DNA of 64,000 nucleotides from CAYQEC01 sp964416425 (GTDB lineage: Bacteria; Actinomycetota; Acidimicrobiia; Spongiisociales; UBA5794). The position numbers and the translations under genes are program-made. Shown here piece after piece: positions 24,664-31,931 of the stretch (positions are counted from its first letter, which is position 1; every line of letters begins with the position of its first letter). Location: the NCBI GenBank assembly GCA_964416425.1, contig CAYQEC010000004.1, forward strand, positions 1 to 64,000, in the 5' to 3' direction. The notes beneath the pieces were generated by a model, which worked only from the letters and a program-made list of their open reading frames with translations, was not told where the DNA came from and made no database searches.

Positions 24664-25503
24664 ATGGACTGGCTGACCGAACCTTTCACCTATACCTTCA
24701 TGCAACGGGCCCTGGCCGCCGGGATCCTGGCGGTCGTGACGACCTCGGTGGTCGGCACCTGGGTCGTGCTGCGAGGACTCGCCTTCATGGGGGACGCCCT
24801 CGCCCACGGTGTCGTCCCGGGGGTGGCGGTGGCACTCCTGCTGGACGTCAACCTCACGCTGGGAGCGGCGGCGGCGGCGATCGTGATGATCGGCGCCATC
24901 TCGCTCATCCACCGCACCACCAGGCTATCGGAGGACACCGCCATCGGGCTCCTGTTCGTCGGCATGCTCGCCTTGGGGGTGGTGATCATCTCGCGCTCGG
25001 GCTCGTTCGCCGTCGACCTGGTGGCGGTGCTGTTCGGTGACGTGCTTGCCATCACCGCCAACGACGTGGCGGTGATGGCCGTCACGTCGTTGATCTCGGT
25101 CGGCGGCGCCATCCTCTTCTACCGGCCGCTGCTGGCGCTCGCCTTCAACGAGGAGAAGGCCGAGGTGCTGGGCCTCGCTCCTCGCAGCGCCCACTTCGTG
25201 ATGCTCGCCCTCATCACGCTCGCCGTGGTCAGCTCCTTCCAGACGGTGGGCTCGCTCCTGGTTGTCGGGCTCCTCATCGCCCCGCCGGCGACGGCGTCGC
25301 TCATCGCCCGGCGGGTGCCGATCATGATGCTCGTCGCCGTCGCCGTCGGCACCGTGTCCGTCGTCGCCGGCCTTCTGCTCAGCTTCCATTTCGACACGGC
25401 CGCGGGCGCCACCATGTCGGGCCTGGCGGTCGCTCTCTTCTTCGTCACGCTCGCCGGCCGGAACCTGCTGGCCCGCTTCGGCCACAACCGCGCCGTCGCC
25501 TGA
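24664..25503 (+). CDS. Metal ABC transporter permease (ZnuB/MntC-like)
   Basis: 279 aa, 20 bp after the SBP gene. About eight membrane segments; family features FTYTFMQRALAAGILAVVTTSVVGTWVVLRGLAFMGDALAHGVVPGVA and SSFQTVGSLLVVGLLIAPPATASLIARR. The DALAHGVVPG motif is conserved in ABC-3 permeases. It pairs with the SBP upstream and the ATPase encoded on the opposite strand. Confidence 0.93.
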   Translation: MDWLTEPFTYTFMQRALAAGILAVVTTSVVGTWVVLRGLAFMGDALAHGVVPGVAVALLLDVNLTLGAAAAAIVMIGAISLIHRTTRLSEDTAIGLLFVGMLALGVVIISRSGSFAVDLVAVLFGDVLAITANDVAVMAVTSLISVGGAILFYRPLLALAFNEEKAEVLGLAPRSAHFVMLALITLAVVSSFQTVGSLLVVGLLIAPPATASLIARRVPIMMLVAVAVGTVSVVAGLLLSFHFDTAAGATMSGLAVALFFVTLAGRNLLARFGHNRAVA

Positions 25504-25608
25504 TCAGCAGTCGCGCCAGGACGTCGGGGGGAAGCCGTCAGGGAGCACCGGCCGGCGCCGCAGCCACGGGCGGTCGGCGTCGCCGAGTGGGCGGATCCGG
25601 AGGCTCAC
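25504..25608 (-). pseudogene. Possible GNAT N-terminal remnant
   Basis: A 34-codon minus-strand frame starts at GTG 25608 with SLRIRPLGDADRPWLRR, which is typical of the first strand and helix of GNAT acetyltransferases, then stops at 25504-25506. The rest of a GNAT domain is not found. It may be a decayed gene fragment or a short chance frame; the 200-bp interval holds nothing else recognizable. Confidence 0.3.
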
Positions 25609-25703
25609 GGGTCACCGATCATGCCACGGCCTCGGTTCGGGGCGGGAACAGATGCCCCCGGCGCGGGGTTGCGAAGACCGTCCCCACAACGAGGGAGAAC
25701 GCC

Positions 25704-26351
25704 ATGTGGCTGACACGCCAAGCCAGGACGATGCCCACCGCCGTGACCGCCCTCCCCGGCCATGCCGAGCGGATCCCGGTGCGCGGCGTCCACCACGTCA
25801 ACGGCAACCCGACCGTCCCACCCTTCCCGGAAGGGATGGTGACCGCCGTGTTCGGCATGGGTTGCTTCTGGGGCGCCGAGCGGGTGTTCTGGCAGGTGCC
25901 CGGGGTGTTCTCCACCGCGGTCGGCTACGCCGGCGGATTCACCGAGAACGCCACCTATGAAGAGGTATGCACCGGGATGACCGGCCACACCGAAGTGGTG
26001 CTGGTCGTCTTCGATCCGGCCAAGGTGAGCTACGAGGAGCTGCTCAAGGTGTTCTGGGAGGGCCACGACCCGACCCAGGGCATGCGGTCGGGCAACGACG
26101 TGGGAACCCAGTACCGGTCGGCGATCTACTGGTCGGGCGAAGGCCAGCGGGTTGCGGCCGAGGCGAGCCGGGATCGCTTCCAGCCCAATCTGACGGCGGT
26201 GGGCCGCGGCCCGATCACGACCGAGATCGCCCCCGCGGGGCCCTTCTTCTACGCCGAGGACTACCACCAGCAGTACCTCTCCAAGCATCCCAACGGCTAC
26301 TGCGGAATCGCCGGCACCGGGGCGTCGTGCCCGGTGGGCGTGGTCACCTGA
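25704..26351 (+). CDS. msrA: Peptide methionine-S-sulfoxide reductase
   Basis: 215 aa from ATG 25704, GAGGGAGA upstream. The catalytic motif GCFWG has Cys54 and is followed by ERVFWQVPGVFSTAVGYAGG, the classical MsrA sequence. Further landmarks: TGHTEVV, FWEGHDPTQ, GNDVGTQYRSAIY and the C-terminal GYCGIAGTGASCPVG with resolving cysteines. It reduces methionine-S-sulfoxide in proteins using thioredoxin. It is cytoplasmic (no signal). Convergent with the rhodanese lipoprotein gene. Confidence 0.96.
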   Translation: MWLTRQARTMPTAVTALPGHAERIPVRGVHHVNGNPTVPPFPEGMVTAVFGMGCFWGAERVFWQVPGVFSTAVGYAGGFTENATYEEVCTGMTGHTEVVLVVFDPAKVSYEELLKVFWEGHDPTQGMRSGNDVGTQYRSAIYWSGEGQRVAAEASRDRFQPNLTAVGRGPITTEIAPAGPFFYAEDYHQQYLSKHPNGYCGIAGTGASCPVGVVT

Positions 26352-26370
26352 CCCGCGGTCAGGTGACCAC
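26340..26370. terminator. Bidirectional hairpin shared by two convergent genes
   Basis: GTGGTCACCTGACC (26340-26353) is perfectly complementary to GGTCAGGTGACCAC (26357-26370) with a 3-nt loop. The msrA stop codon and the rhodanese stop codon both lie inside the stem. There is no U-tract, as is common in high-GC Actinobacteria. Confidence 0.75.
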
Positions 26371-26778
26371 CGGGAAGCCGTCCGCCTGCCATTGCACGAT
26401 CCCGCCGTCGATCTCGTAGACCGCGCTGAAGGAGAGTTGGCGCATCAGGTCGGCTGCCGCGGCACTGCGGTTCCCCGACCGGCAGTACAGCACGTAAACG
26501 CCGTCGGGGTCGAGGGCGGCGATGGCGTCGGCGAAGCCGGCGTCGTAGAAGTCGATGTTGACGGCGCCTTCGAGTTGGCCGGCGACGAACTCCTCCGGTG
26601 TCCTCACGTCGACGATCGTGAAGGCGGGGTCGTCGCCGTGGTCCGCGATGACGTCTGCCGCCTCCGCTGGGGACACCGTGACGACACCGGGGGCGGCGGC
26701 GACGTCACTCCCGCCGCCACTGCACGCCACGAGGGCGAGCATCGTGGCGGTCACGAGCAGCACGACCGATCGCCTCAT
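26359..26778 (-). CDS. Rhodanese-domain lipoprotein
   Basis: 139 aa from ATG 26778 (GAGAGG 8 nt upstream); the longer in-frame start adds only Arg/Pro-rich residues ahead of the signal. Lipobox ALVACSGG. Rhodanese domain: VTVSPAEAADVIADH, TIVDVRTPEEFVAGQLEGAVNIDF, active-site loop YCRSGNRS with the catalytic Cys, and IDGGIVQWQADGFPV. Anchored outside the membrane, it may handle sulfane sulfur or act as a thiol carrier. The neighbouring MsrA is also a redox enzyme. Confidence 0.9.
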   Translation of the reverse strand: MRRSVVLLVTATMLALVACSGGGSDVAAAPGVVTVSPAEAADVIADHGDDPAFTIVDVRTPEEFVAGQLEGAVNIDFYDAGFADAIAALDPDGVYVLYCRSGNRSAAAADLMRQLSFSAVYEIDGGIVQWQADGFPVVT

Positions 26779-26872
26779 GCGCGGCACCTCTCTGGGGGCG
26801 TTCGGCTCCAGGCTACCGGGTCGCGGCGGACGCGGCAGCGCCTCCGCCCGGAGGCGGAGGCGCTGATCGTCG

Positions 26873-27880
26873 CTAGCGGATTCCCTCTTCGATGAGAGGA
26901 GCAATCTCGCCGATGTTGGCCGGGGTGACCGTGCCGACCCCGGTGTTGATGTTCAGACCCGGGATCAGGTACCGCGCGTTGAGCGCGACCTGCAAGACGG
27001 GCAGGAAGCCCTGCAGGTAGAGCACCTGGTCGAAGCTGACACTGACGTAGCCCGCTTCGATCCCCTCGATGGTGGCCGGAGACAGGTCGATGCCGCCGAC
27101 GATCACGTCACCGGGCGCCTTGCCGGCCGCCTCGAGCACCTTCATCAGGTTGGCCGTCACGTTGCCGTGCTGGGTGCCGATCGCCTTGGTATCGGGATTG
27201 TCCGCCAGGTAGGCGGTCAGGATCGGGATGGCCAGCGAGGCCTCTTGGTCGACCTCGTCGGAGACGTCCAGCTTCTCGACCGTGAGTCCTGCGGCCTCGA
27301 GCGCATCGAAGACGCCCTGCGAGCTCACGCTGCGGGACTCGTTGTGCCAGATGTCGTAGACGACGGCCTTGTCACCGGCTTGCAGCCCGGCGGCAACCAT
27401 CGCCTGGCCGGTCAGGTAGCCGCCCGCGTAGAGGTCGGCTCCGGCATACCCGAACCCGGCGGCCTGGTACTCGGCCTCGAGAGTCGGCAGCGGGTTGTTG
27501 CCGCTGGTGATGACGATCCCCCGGCTCTCGGCATCGGCGACCAACGACGCGAAGGCGTCTTCACCGGGATGGCCCATGATGACGATGCCGTCGGGATCCG
27601 CCGCCGCTGCTTCCTTGAATTGCTCGATCATCACCTGCGGGTCCCAACCCGAGTACTGCTCGATGAGCTTGACGTTGAGGGCCGCCGCCGCCGCCTTGGC
27701 CCCGTTGGTACGGGCCAGCGTCGACGGGTCACCCTGGTTGCCGCCCATCTGCATGTAGACGGTGATTTCGTCCCCCATGTCGGCGGCGGCATTGTCCGAA
27801 TCCGACTCGTCGGATCCGCAGGCCGCCACGATGAGGGCGATCACCGCAAGAATGGTGATCAGACGCGTAGAACGCTTCAT
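26873..27880 (-). CDS. Sugar-type ABC transporter substrate-binding lipoprotein
   Basis: 335 aa; lipobox IVAACGSD. Periplasmic-binding-protein type 4 fold (RbsB-like): EITVYMQMGGNQGDPSTLARTNGAKAAA, GWDPQVMIEQFKEAAAADPDGIVIMGHPG, GTQHGNVTANLMKVLEAAG, DVIVGGIDLSPATIEGIEAGYVSVSFDQ. It is the last gene of a minus-strand operon with ATPase and permease (97-bp gap from the permease). Purine-rich AGGGGAGAGG is directly before the ATG. Ligand unknown; CUT2-type systems take up monosaccharides or similar small polar compounds. Confidence 0.88.
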   Translation of the reverse strand: MKRSTRLITILAVIALIVAACGSDESDSDNAAADMGDEITVYMQMGGNQGDPSTLARTNGAKAAAAALNVKLIEQYSGWDPQVMIEQFKEAAAADPDGIVIMGHPGEDAFASLVADAESRGIVITSGNNPLPTLEAEYQAAGFGYAGADLYAGGYLTGQAMVAAGLQAGDKAVVYDIWHNESRSVSSQGVFDALEAAGLTVEKLDVSDEVDQEASLAIPILTAYLADNPDTKAIGTQHGNVTANLMKVLEAAGKAPGDVIVGGIDLSPATIEGIEAGYVSVSFDQVLYLQGFLPVLQVALNARYLIPGLNINTGVGTVTPANIGEIAPLIEEGIR

Positions 27881-27977
27881 CCTCTCCCCTAACTGCTCGC
27901 GTGTTGTCTTCCAGTTACGCCTCGGTGGACGGTGCCGACCTCCCTCGCTTCGTCTCTGCTGTGGTTCTGCCGTGTCG

Positions 27978-29030
27978 CTACCCCCCGTCGTCCCGCGACG
28001 GGGTCACCCAGCTCCGGACCCGATTCGAGACCGCCGCCAGACGCCCGTCTCCGATGACGATGTTGAGGACGACGGAGGCCCCCATGACCAACCCGCTCAC
28101 CAGCTGGGTCCAGTAGCCGCCGATCCCGGTGGCGACGACCCCGGCCTCGAGCGAGCCGATGATGTAGGCCCCGAAGAAGGTTCCGACGACGAACCCCTCG
28201 CCGCCGGCGATCGAGCTGCCCCCGATGAACACGGCCGCCATCACCGGGAGCAGGTAGCCCTCGCCCTGGGTGGTCCAGAACGTGTTCATCTCGGTGGTGA
28301 GCAGCACCGCGGCGAACCCGGCCATCGCCCCGTTCATCGTGAAGAGCTTGATCTTGGTCCGCTCCACGTTGATGCCCATGACCCGGGCGACGTTGGGGTT
28401 GTCACCCACGAACATGATCTCCTCGCCGAACCGGTGCCGGTTGAGTAGGAACCAGCAGAACACGGTGAGGGCGAGCGCCCACAACGACTGGGCCGGGATC
28501 GAGCCGAAGAGGCGGCCCACGAAGATGCCGTGGAGCGCCTCGTCCTGGATCCCCTTGATGTTCCACGAGGCGCCGCCGGCGAGCAGCACGGTGAGGCCGG
28601 CCCAGAAGAACTGCGCCGCCAGGGTGGCCATGATCGACGGCACCCCGATCTTGGCGACGAGCACGCCGTTGATGTAGCCGACCAGGGCCCCGGCGAGGAT
28701 CGCCAGCAGCAGGGCGGACCACGGCTCGCCGACGGTGCGGTACCACCAGGTGAACACGAACCCGGCGAAGGCGACCACGGCCGAGAAGCTGAGATCGATC
28801 TCGCCGGCGGTGATGACGAACGTGAGGCCGAGGGCGAGCACCAGCATCGGGGGGATCGTCTGCAGGAACGACATGTAGATGCGGTGACCGGTGAAGACGT
28901 TGGGCGCGGTGATCATGAAGACGAGATACAGGGTGAGGAGCACCGCCGCGATCGGGAGGCTCTCCAGCTTGGCAAGTCGGGTGAGGACCGGTCGCTTGGC
29001 GAGTCGGGTGAGGACCGGTCGCTTGGCCAT
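27978..29030 (-). CDS. Sugar-type ABC transporter permease (RbsC-like)
   Basis: 350 aa, TGATG overlap with the ATPase gene. BPD_transp_2 family: eight to ten membrane segments, LALGLTFVITAGEIDLSFSAVVAFAG, MATLAAQFFWAG, RFGEEIMFVGDNPNVARVMGINVERTKI (cytoplasmic coupling loop), and VFIGGSSIAGGEGFVVGTFFGA. The N-terminus carries a duplicated nine-residue unit (AKRPVLTRL twice), from a 27-bp tandem repeat. Confidence 0.9.
   Translation of the reverse strand: MAKRPVLTRLAKRPVLTRLAKLESLPIAAVLLTLYLVFMITAPNVFTGHRIYMSFLQTIPPMLVLALGLTFVITAGEIDLSFSAVVAFAGFVFTWWYRTVGEPWSALLLAILAGALVGYINGVLVAKIGVPSIMATLAAQFFWAGLTVLLAGGASWNIKGIQDEALHGIFVGRLFGSIPAQSLWALALTVFCWFLLNRHRFGEEIMFVGDNPNVARVMGINVERTKIKLFTMNGAMAGFAAVLLTTEMNTFWTTQGEGYLLPVMAAVFIGGSSIAGGEGFVVGTFFGAYIIGSLEAGVVATGIGGYWTQLVSGLVMGASVVLNIVIGDGRLAAVSNRVRSWVTPSRDDGG
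28968..29021 (-). repeat. 27-bp tandem duplication in the permease N-terminus
   Basis: Two copies of a 27-bp unit, 28968-28994 and 28995-29021, differ at a single base (CTTGGCAAG against CTTGGCGAG on the plus strand). Being a multiple of three, the duplication keeps frame and adds a second AKRPVLTRL unit. Confidence 0.9.
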
Positions 29031-29878
29031 CAGCGCCCCTCGTCCCGCAGACCGTGGGCGTACTCGAGCATGAACTCGTTGAGCTCACGCAGGGTGATGT
29101 CCGCCTTGGCGATGCTGGCGACGATCTCGCCGCGGTCCATGATCACGAAGCGGTCGGAGATCTCGTAGACGTCCTGGATTCCGTGTGAGATGTAGACCGA
29201 GGCCCGGCCCGACTCCTTGACCTTGTGGACGAAGTTGAGGACCTTGCGCACCTCCTTGAGGGAGAGCGCCACCGTCGGCTCGTCGAGGATGATCAGCTCG
29301 GCGTCGAAGTGCATCGCCCGCCCGATGGCGACACCCTGCCGCTCCCCGCCGGAGAGCTGGCTCACTCGGGAGTCGACCGTGATCCCCTGACCGCGGAACC
29401 CGATCGTCTCCACCATGATCTGCTGGGCGATCTCCTTCTCCTTCTTCACGTTGATGAAGCCGAACCGGCCGGTGATCTCGCGGCCGATGAAGAAGTTGCG
29501 CCACAGCACCTGCTTCTCCCCGAGCGACTTGTCCTGGTAGACGGTCTCGATGCCGTGGGCGTGAGCCCGCTTGACGTTGTAGCTGCGGAAGTCGACGTCG
29601 CGCCCGGCGACGGTGAGGGTGCCGCGGGTCGGAGGGAACACGCCGGTGAGGATCTTCACCATCGTCGACTTACCGGCCCCGTTGTCGCCGATGAGCCCGA
29701 CGATCTCGTTGCGCCCCACCTCGAAATCGATACTCCTGAGGGCACACACCAGTCCGAAGTACTTCTCGATGCCGGCCATGCGTAGGGCGTAGCCCTCGGC
29801 CGGGTCGGCCGGATCGACCGTGCCCCGATCGGCAGGGGCGTCGATACGGAACCGGGAGCCGCCCTCTTGCTCAGCCAT
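29030..29878 (-). CDS. Sugar-type ABC transporter ATP-binding protein, single domain
   Basis: 282 aa from ATG 29878 (GAGGAG just upstream). Walker A GDNGAGKST, signature LSGGERQGVAIGRAMHFDAELIILDEPTVALS, switch His SHGIQDV. Residues 1-28 are a polar extension. CUT2 ATPases usually have two fused domains of about 500 aa; this one has only one, as in the FrcA/XylG-short subgroup. It is first in its operon; the upstream 860 bp hold no clear gene. Confidence 0.9.
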   Translation of the reverse strand: MAEQEGGSRFRIDAPADRGTVDPADPAEGYALRMAGIEKYFGLVCALRSIDFEVGRNEIVGLIGDNGAGKSTMVKILTGVFPPTRGTLTVAGRDVDFRSYNVKRAHAHGIETVYQDKSLGEKQVLWRNFFIGREITGRFGFINVKKEKEIAQQIMVETIGFRGQGITVDSRVSQLSGGERQGVAIGRAMHFDAELIILDEPTVALSLKEVRKVLNFVHKVKESGRASVYISHGIQDVYEISDRFVIMDRGEIVASIAKADITLRELNEFMLEYAHGLRDEGR

Positions 29879-30459
29879 CACTGCTCCTCGACGAGGAGAG
29901 GACTGCGGTGACACGGCGGCGGGTGGACACCCCGGGTCGGCCGCCCGCCACCCCGTGCGGATGACGGCGCCGATCGGTGCGGCGTAGGCCGCTGCGAGCG
30001 TCGTCGCGTGCCGTGTTCGATCCCCTCGTTCGGCGGCAAGCATACGGGATTCCGAGGCAGGTTCCCAACTCAAACGCAACAAACCACAAGGAATATGGTA
30101 AGGAAACATATCGAATCACAAGTCCAGGGTCGCGAAAACAACACAAACGCCCACTCTGGCACTGGTGACGTACACGCACACGGTGGCGCGGGAGGGCCAT
30201 CGGGAAGGGCCGCAGGCACCGATGCGCCGCGGGTCGCCGTGGGATCGATCACGCGCTCTGGCGCCACCCCCGCAAGCCGCCCCTGGCCGAGCGCCGCCGA
30301 TGCCCGAGCGGCGCGATGGGAACCGGATTCGGCGCCATGGACAAAGACAGGGTGGGGACGAAGTGGGTGCCCGGTCCGGACGCTACCTCTTGCATGCGAC
30401 CGGATCGGCTGCACCCACCCCGTCACCTCCCCGATCGCCCCGCCTCACCGGATGTGCCT
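29879..30459. other. Long non-coding upstream region of sugar importer operon
   Basis: No frame here looks coding on either strand. The 30050-30140 part is relatively AT-rich and probably carries the operon promoter: on the minus strand TTGGGA and TATGCT (30045-30074) have 18-nt spacing. ATATG (30093-30097) and CATAT (30107-30111) form an inverted repeat with a 9-nt spacer that could be an operator. The rest (30140-30459) shows nothing recognizable. Confidence 0.4.
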
Positions 30460-30621
30460 TCAGCGCGTCGACGGCGGCGCCGCCAGGACCCTCACCAGCG
30501 CAACGGTCACCGCTGCCGCGCCTCCGAGCACCGCCGCGGTCACCAGCCGATCGAGCCAGAACGGAGCCGCGGTCGGGAGCACCGCCCGCCACATCCAGTA
30601 CCGGCGCAGCCACGACCACAT
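30460..30621 (-). CDS. Possible small membrane protein
   Basis: 53 codons from ATG 30621: MWSWLRRYWMWRAVLP, then LDRLVTAAVLGGAAAVTVALVRVL, a clear hydrophobic segment, ending AAPPSTR. The frame extends upstream with another hydrophobic stretch (GLAASLVLIGALEL) but without a good start codon. It is downstream of the flippase-like gene. It may be a real small protein or the tail of a decayed one. Confidence 0.3.
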   Translation of the reverse strand: MWSWLRRYWMWRAVLPTAAPFWLDRLVTAAVLGGAAAVTVALVRVLAAPPSTR

Positions 30622-30671
30622 CGCAAGCTCCAGGGCGCCGATCAGGACCAGGGATGCCGCCAGCCCTGCCC

Positions 30672-30708
30672 GCCTGGGATCAGGGGAAGCTCGACAACCT
30701 CTGGCAGT
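30672..30708 (+). pseudogene. Fragment similar to the small membrane protein gene at 33.4 kb
   Basis: 37 bp match positions 33496-33532 at 31 of 37 bases without gaps, and both encode AWDxxKLDxLWQ on the plus strand. At 33.4 kb this is inside an intact 112-aa gene; here no reading frame around it is conserved. Most likely the remnant of a duplicated copy. Confidence 0.35.
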
Positions 30709-30742
30709 CTCCCCCGAGGCGATGCCATTGCTCCCCTCACGT

Positions 30743-31642
30743 TCACACCCATACGCGCCGGCGTGCCCTTCGGAGCAGCCAGGCGCCGAGCGGCAAGGGC
30801 AGCCAGAAGGTGGCGATCCGGAAGGCGAGCACCGCCGCAACCGCCTCTCCGCCCGGGACGCCGAGCCGGGTGAACCCGGCGATGAGGGCGGCTTCCATGG
30901 CTCCCAGGCCGCCGGGAGTCGGACTGATGGCGGCCACGGTTGCGGCGATCATGTACACGACGAGGACTCCCAGGACAGGAGCCGAGGCACCGAACGCGGC
31001 GAGGCTCGCCATCAGCGCCAGGGTGTAGGCCAGATTCTGGGCGACCGCGCCGGCGATCATGGTGACGGAACGGCGCGGGTCGCGCAGCACCGTCGGCACC
31101 TGGCGAAGCACCGGAACCAACGAGGCGAGCAGGCGTCGCCGGGTGCGCGGGATCCACACCAGAAGACCGGCCACGACCGCCACCACCACGGTGACGTCTA
31201 CGGCGATGCGCCGTGCCGGAGGGGTGATACGCGGCAGATGAAGCGCGGGGAGGAACGGCAGCAGGACAACAAGCAGGCCGACGTGAGACACCACCGTCAA
31301 CACCAGGTTGAGACCGGTGGCGGCCTGTGCCTCGTCCGCCTCGGTGCCCGCGTGCTGCAGCGACGATTGGGTAACGCCGAACCACCCGAACCCGGCCGGT
31401 GTCACAGTCGAAGCGAAGCCTGCCGCCACTTGGATAACGATGGTTCGACCCCATGATGGTGGCGAGGACACCGATGCGCGCACCATCCACGCCGATGCAA
31501 CGAAGACCAGAGCCCCGCCGGCCACAGTCACGATGAGGAACGGCCACCGGCCAGACCGAAGCGCCTGCAATCCCTGGTGCAACTCGGCAACTTGCGGCAA
31601 CAGCAGGTGAACGGCGAAGCCGAGTACCACGACGAGCAGCAC
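30743..31642 (-). CDS. Flippase-like membrane protein (LPG synthase TM region / UPF0104)
   Basis: 299 aa from GTG 31642; no good ribosome site is visible and the exact start is uncertain. Seven to eight membrane segments with family features AAGFASTVTPAGFGWFGVTQSSLQHAG, VYMIAATVAAISPTPGGLGAMEAALIAGFTRLGVPGGEAVAAVLAFRIATFWLPLPLG. The SPTPGGLGAMEAALI motif is the hallmark of the YbhN/AglD-type family related to the MprF membrane domain. These proteins are thought to move or modify lipids. No synthase domain is attached. Confidence 0.85.
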   Translation of the reverse strand: MLLVVVLGFAVHLLLPQVAELHQGLQALRSGRWPFLIVTVAGGALVFVASAWMVRASVSSPPSWGRTIVIQVAAGFASTVTPAGFGWFGVTQSSLQHAGTEADEAQAATGLNLVLTVVSHVGLLVVLLPFLPALHLPRITPPARRIAVDVTVVVAVVAGLLVWIPRTRRRLLASLVPVLRQVPTVLRDPRRSVTMIAGAVAQNLAYTLALMASLAAFGASAPVLGVLVVYMIAATVAAISPTPGGLGAMEAALIAGFTRLGVPGGEAVAAVLAFRIATFWLPLPLGAWLLRRARRRVWV

Positions 31643-31675
31643 CGCCCCAACGTGCGCCGTGGCAGCCTGCCCGTC

Positions 31676-31807
31676 TCAGCGGCCACGTTCTGAATCCCAC
31701 CCGGCGGCGAGGAGCACCAGCAACGTCACTATGAGCAGGGCCCGCCTCACCGCCCGCCCCGTCGGCACCAGGGTCGGCGCACCGTGCTCTGGTCCGGGAG
31801 GTGCCAT
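31676..31807 (-). CDS. Small ORF with one membrane segment upstream of flippase-like gene
   Basis: 43 codons from ATG 31807 (MAPPGPEHGAPTLVPTG, then RRALLIVTLLVLLAAG). It ends at TGA 31676-31678 in the same frame as the flippase-like gene, 33 bp before that gene's start. It may be the original N-terminus cut off by a nonsense mutation, a short leader, or chance. The family alignment does not need this extra helix, so it is kept separate at low confidence. Confidence 0.3.
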   Translation of the reverse strand: MAPPGPEHGAPTLVPTGRAVRRALLIVTLLVLLAAGWDSERGR

Positions 31808-31931
31808 CGCGGCAGTATGCCACCACCTCGGGAGCACGGTCCCGCCAGGGACATCCGTAGACTGCCGGCACCGTGTCCCGCAGGCGCCATCCCCCCGTGC
31901 CGCCACCTCAGGCGACGAATCGCCGCCGCGA

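Noticed and set aside
29879..30742. Riboswitch upstream of the sugar importer
   Set aside because: No conserved riboswitch core could be recognised; only weak promoter-like hexamers and an inverted repeat.
30008..31456. 482-codon plus-strand frame through the gap and flippase-like gene
   Set aside because: No domain; Arg/His/Gly-rich; overlaps the recognised minus-strand flippase-like gene.
31676..31678. TGA before the flippase-like gene as another selenocysteine codon
   Set aside because: No Cys is expected at that position in the family and no SECIS-like hairpin was seen directly 3'.
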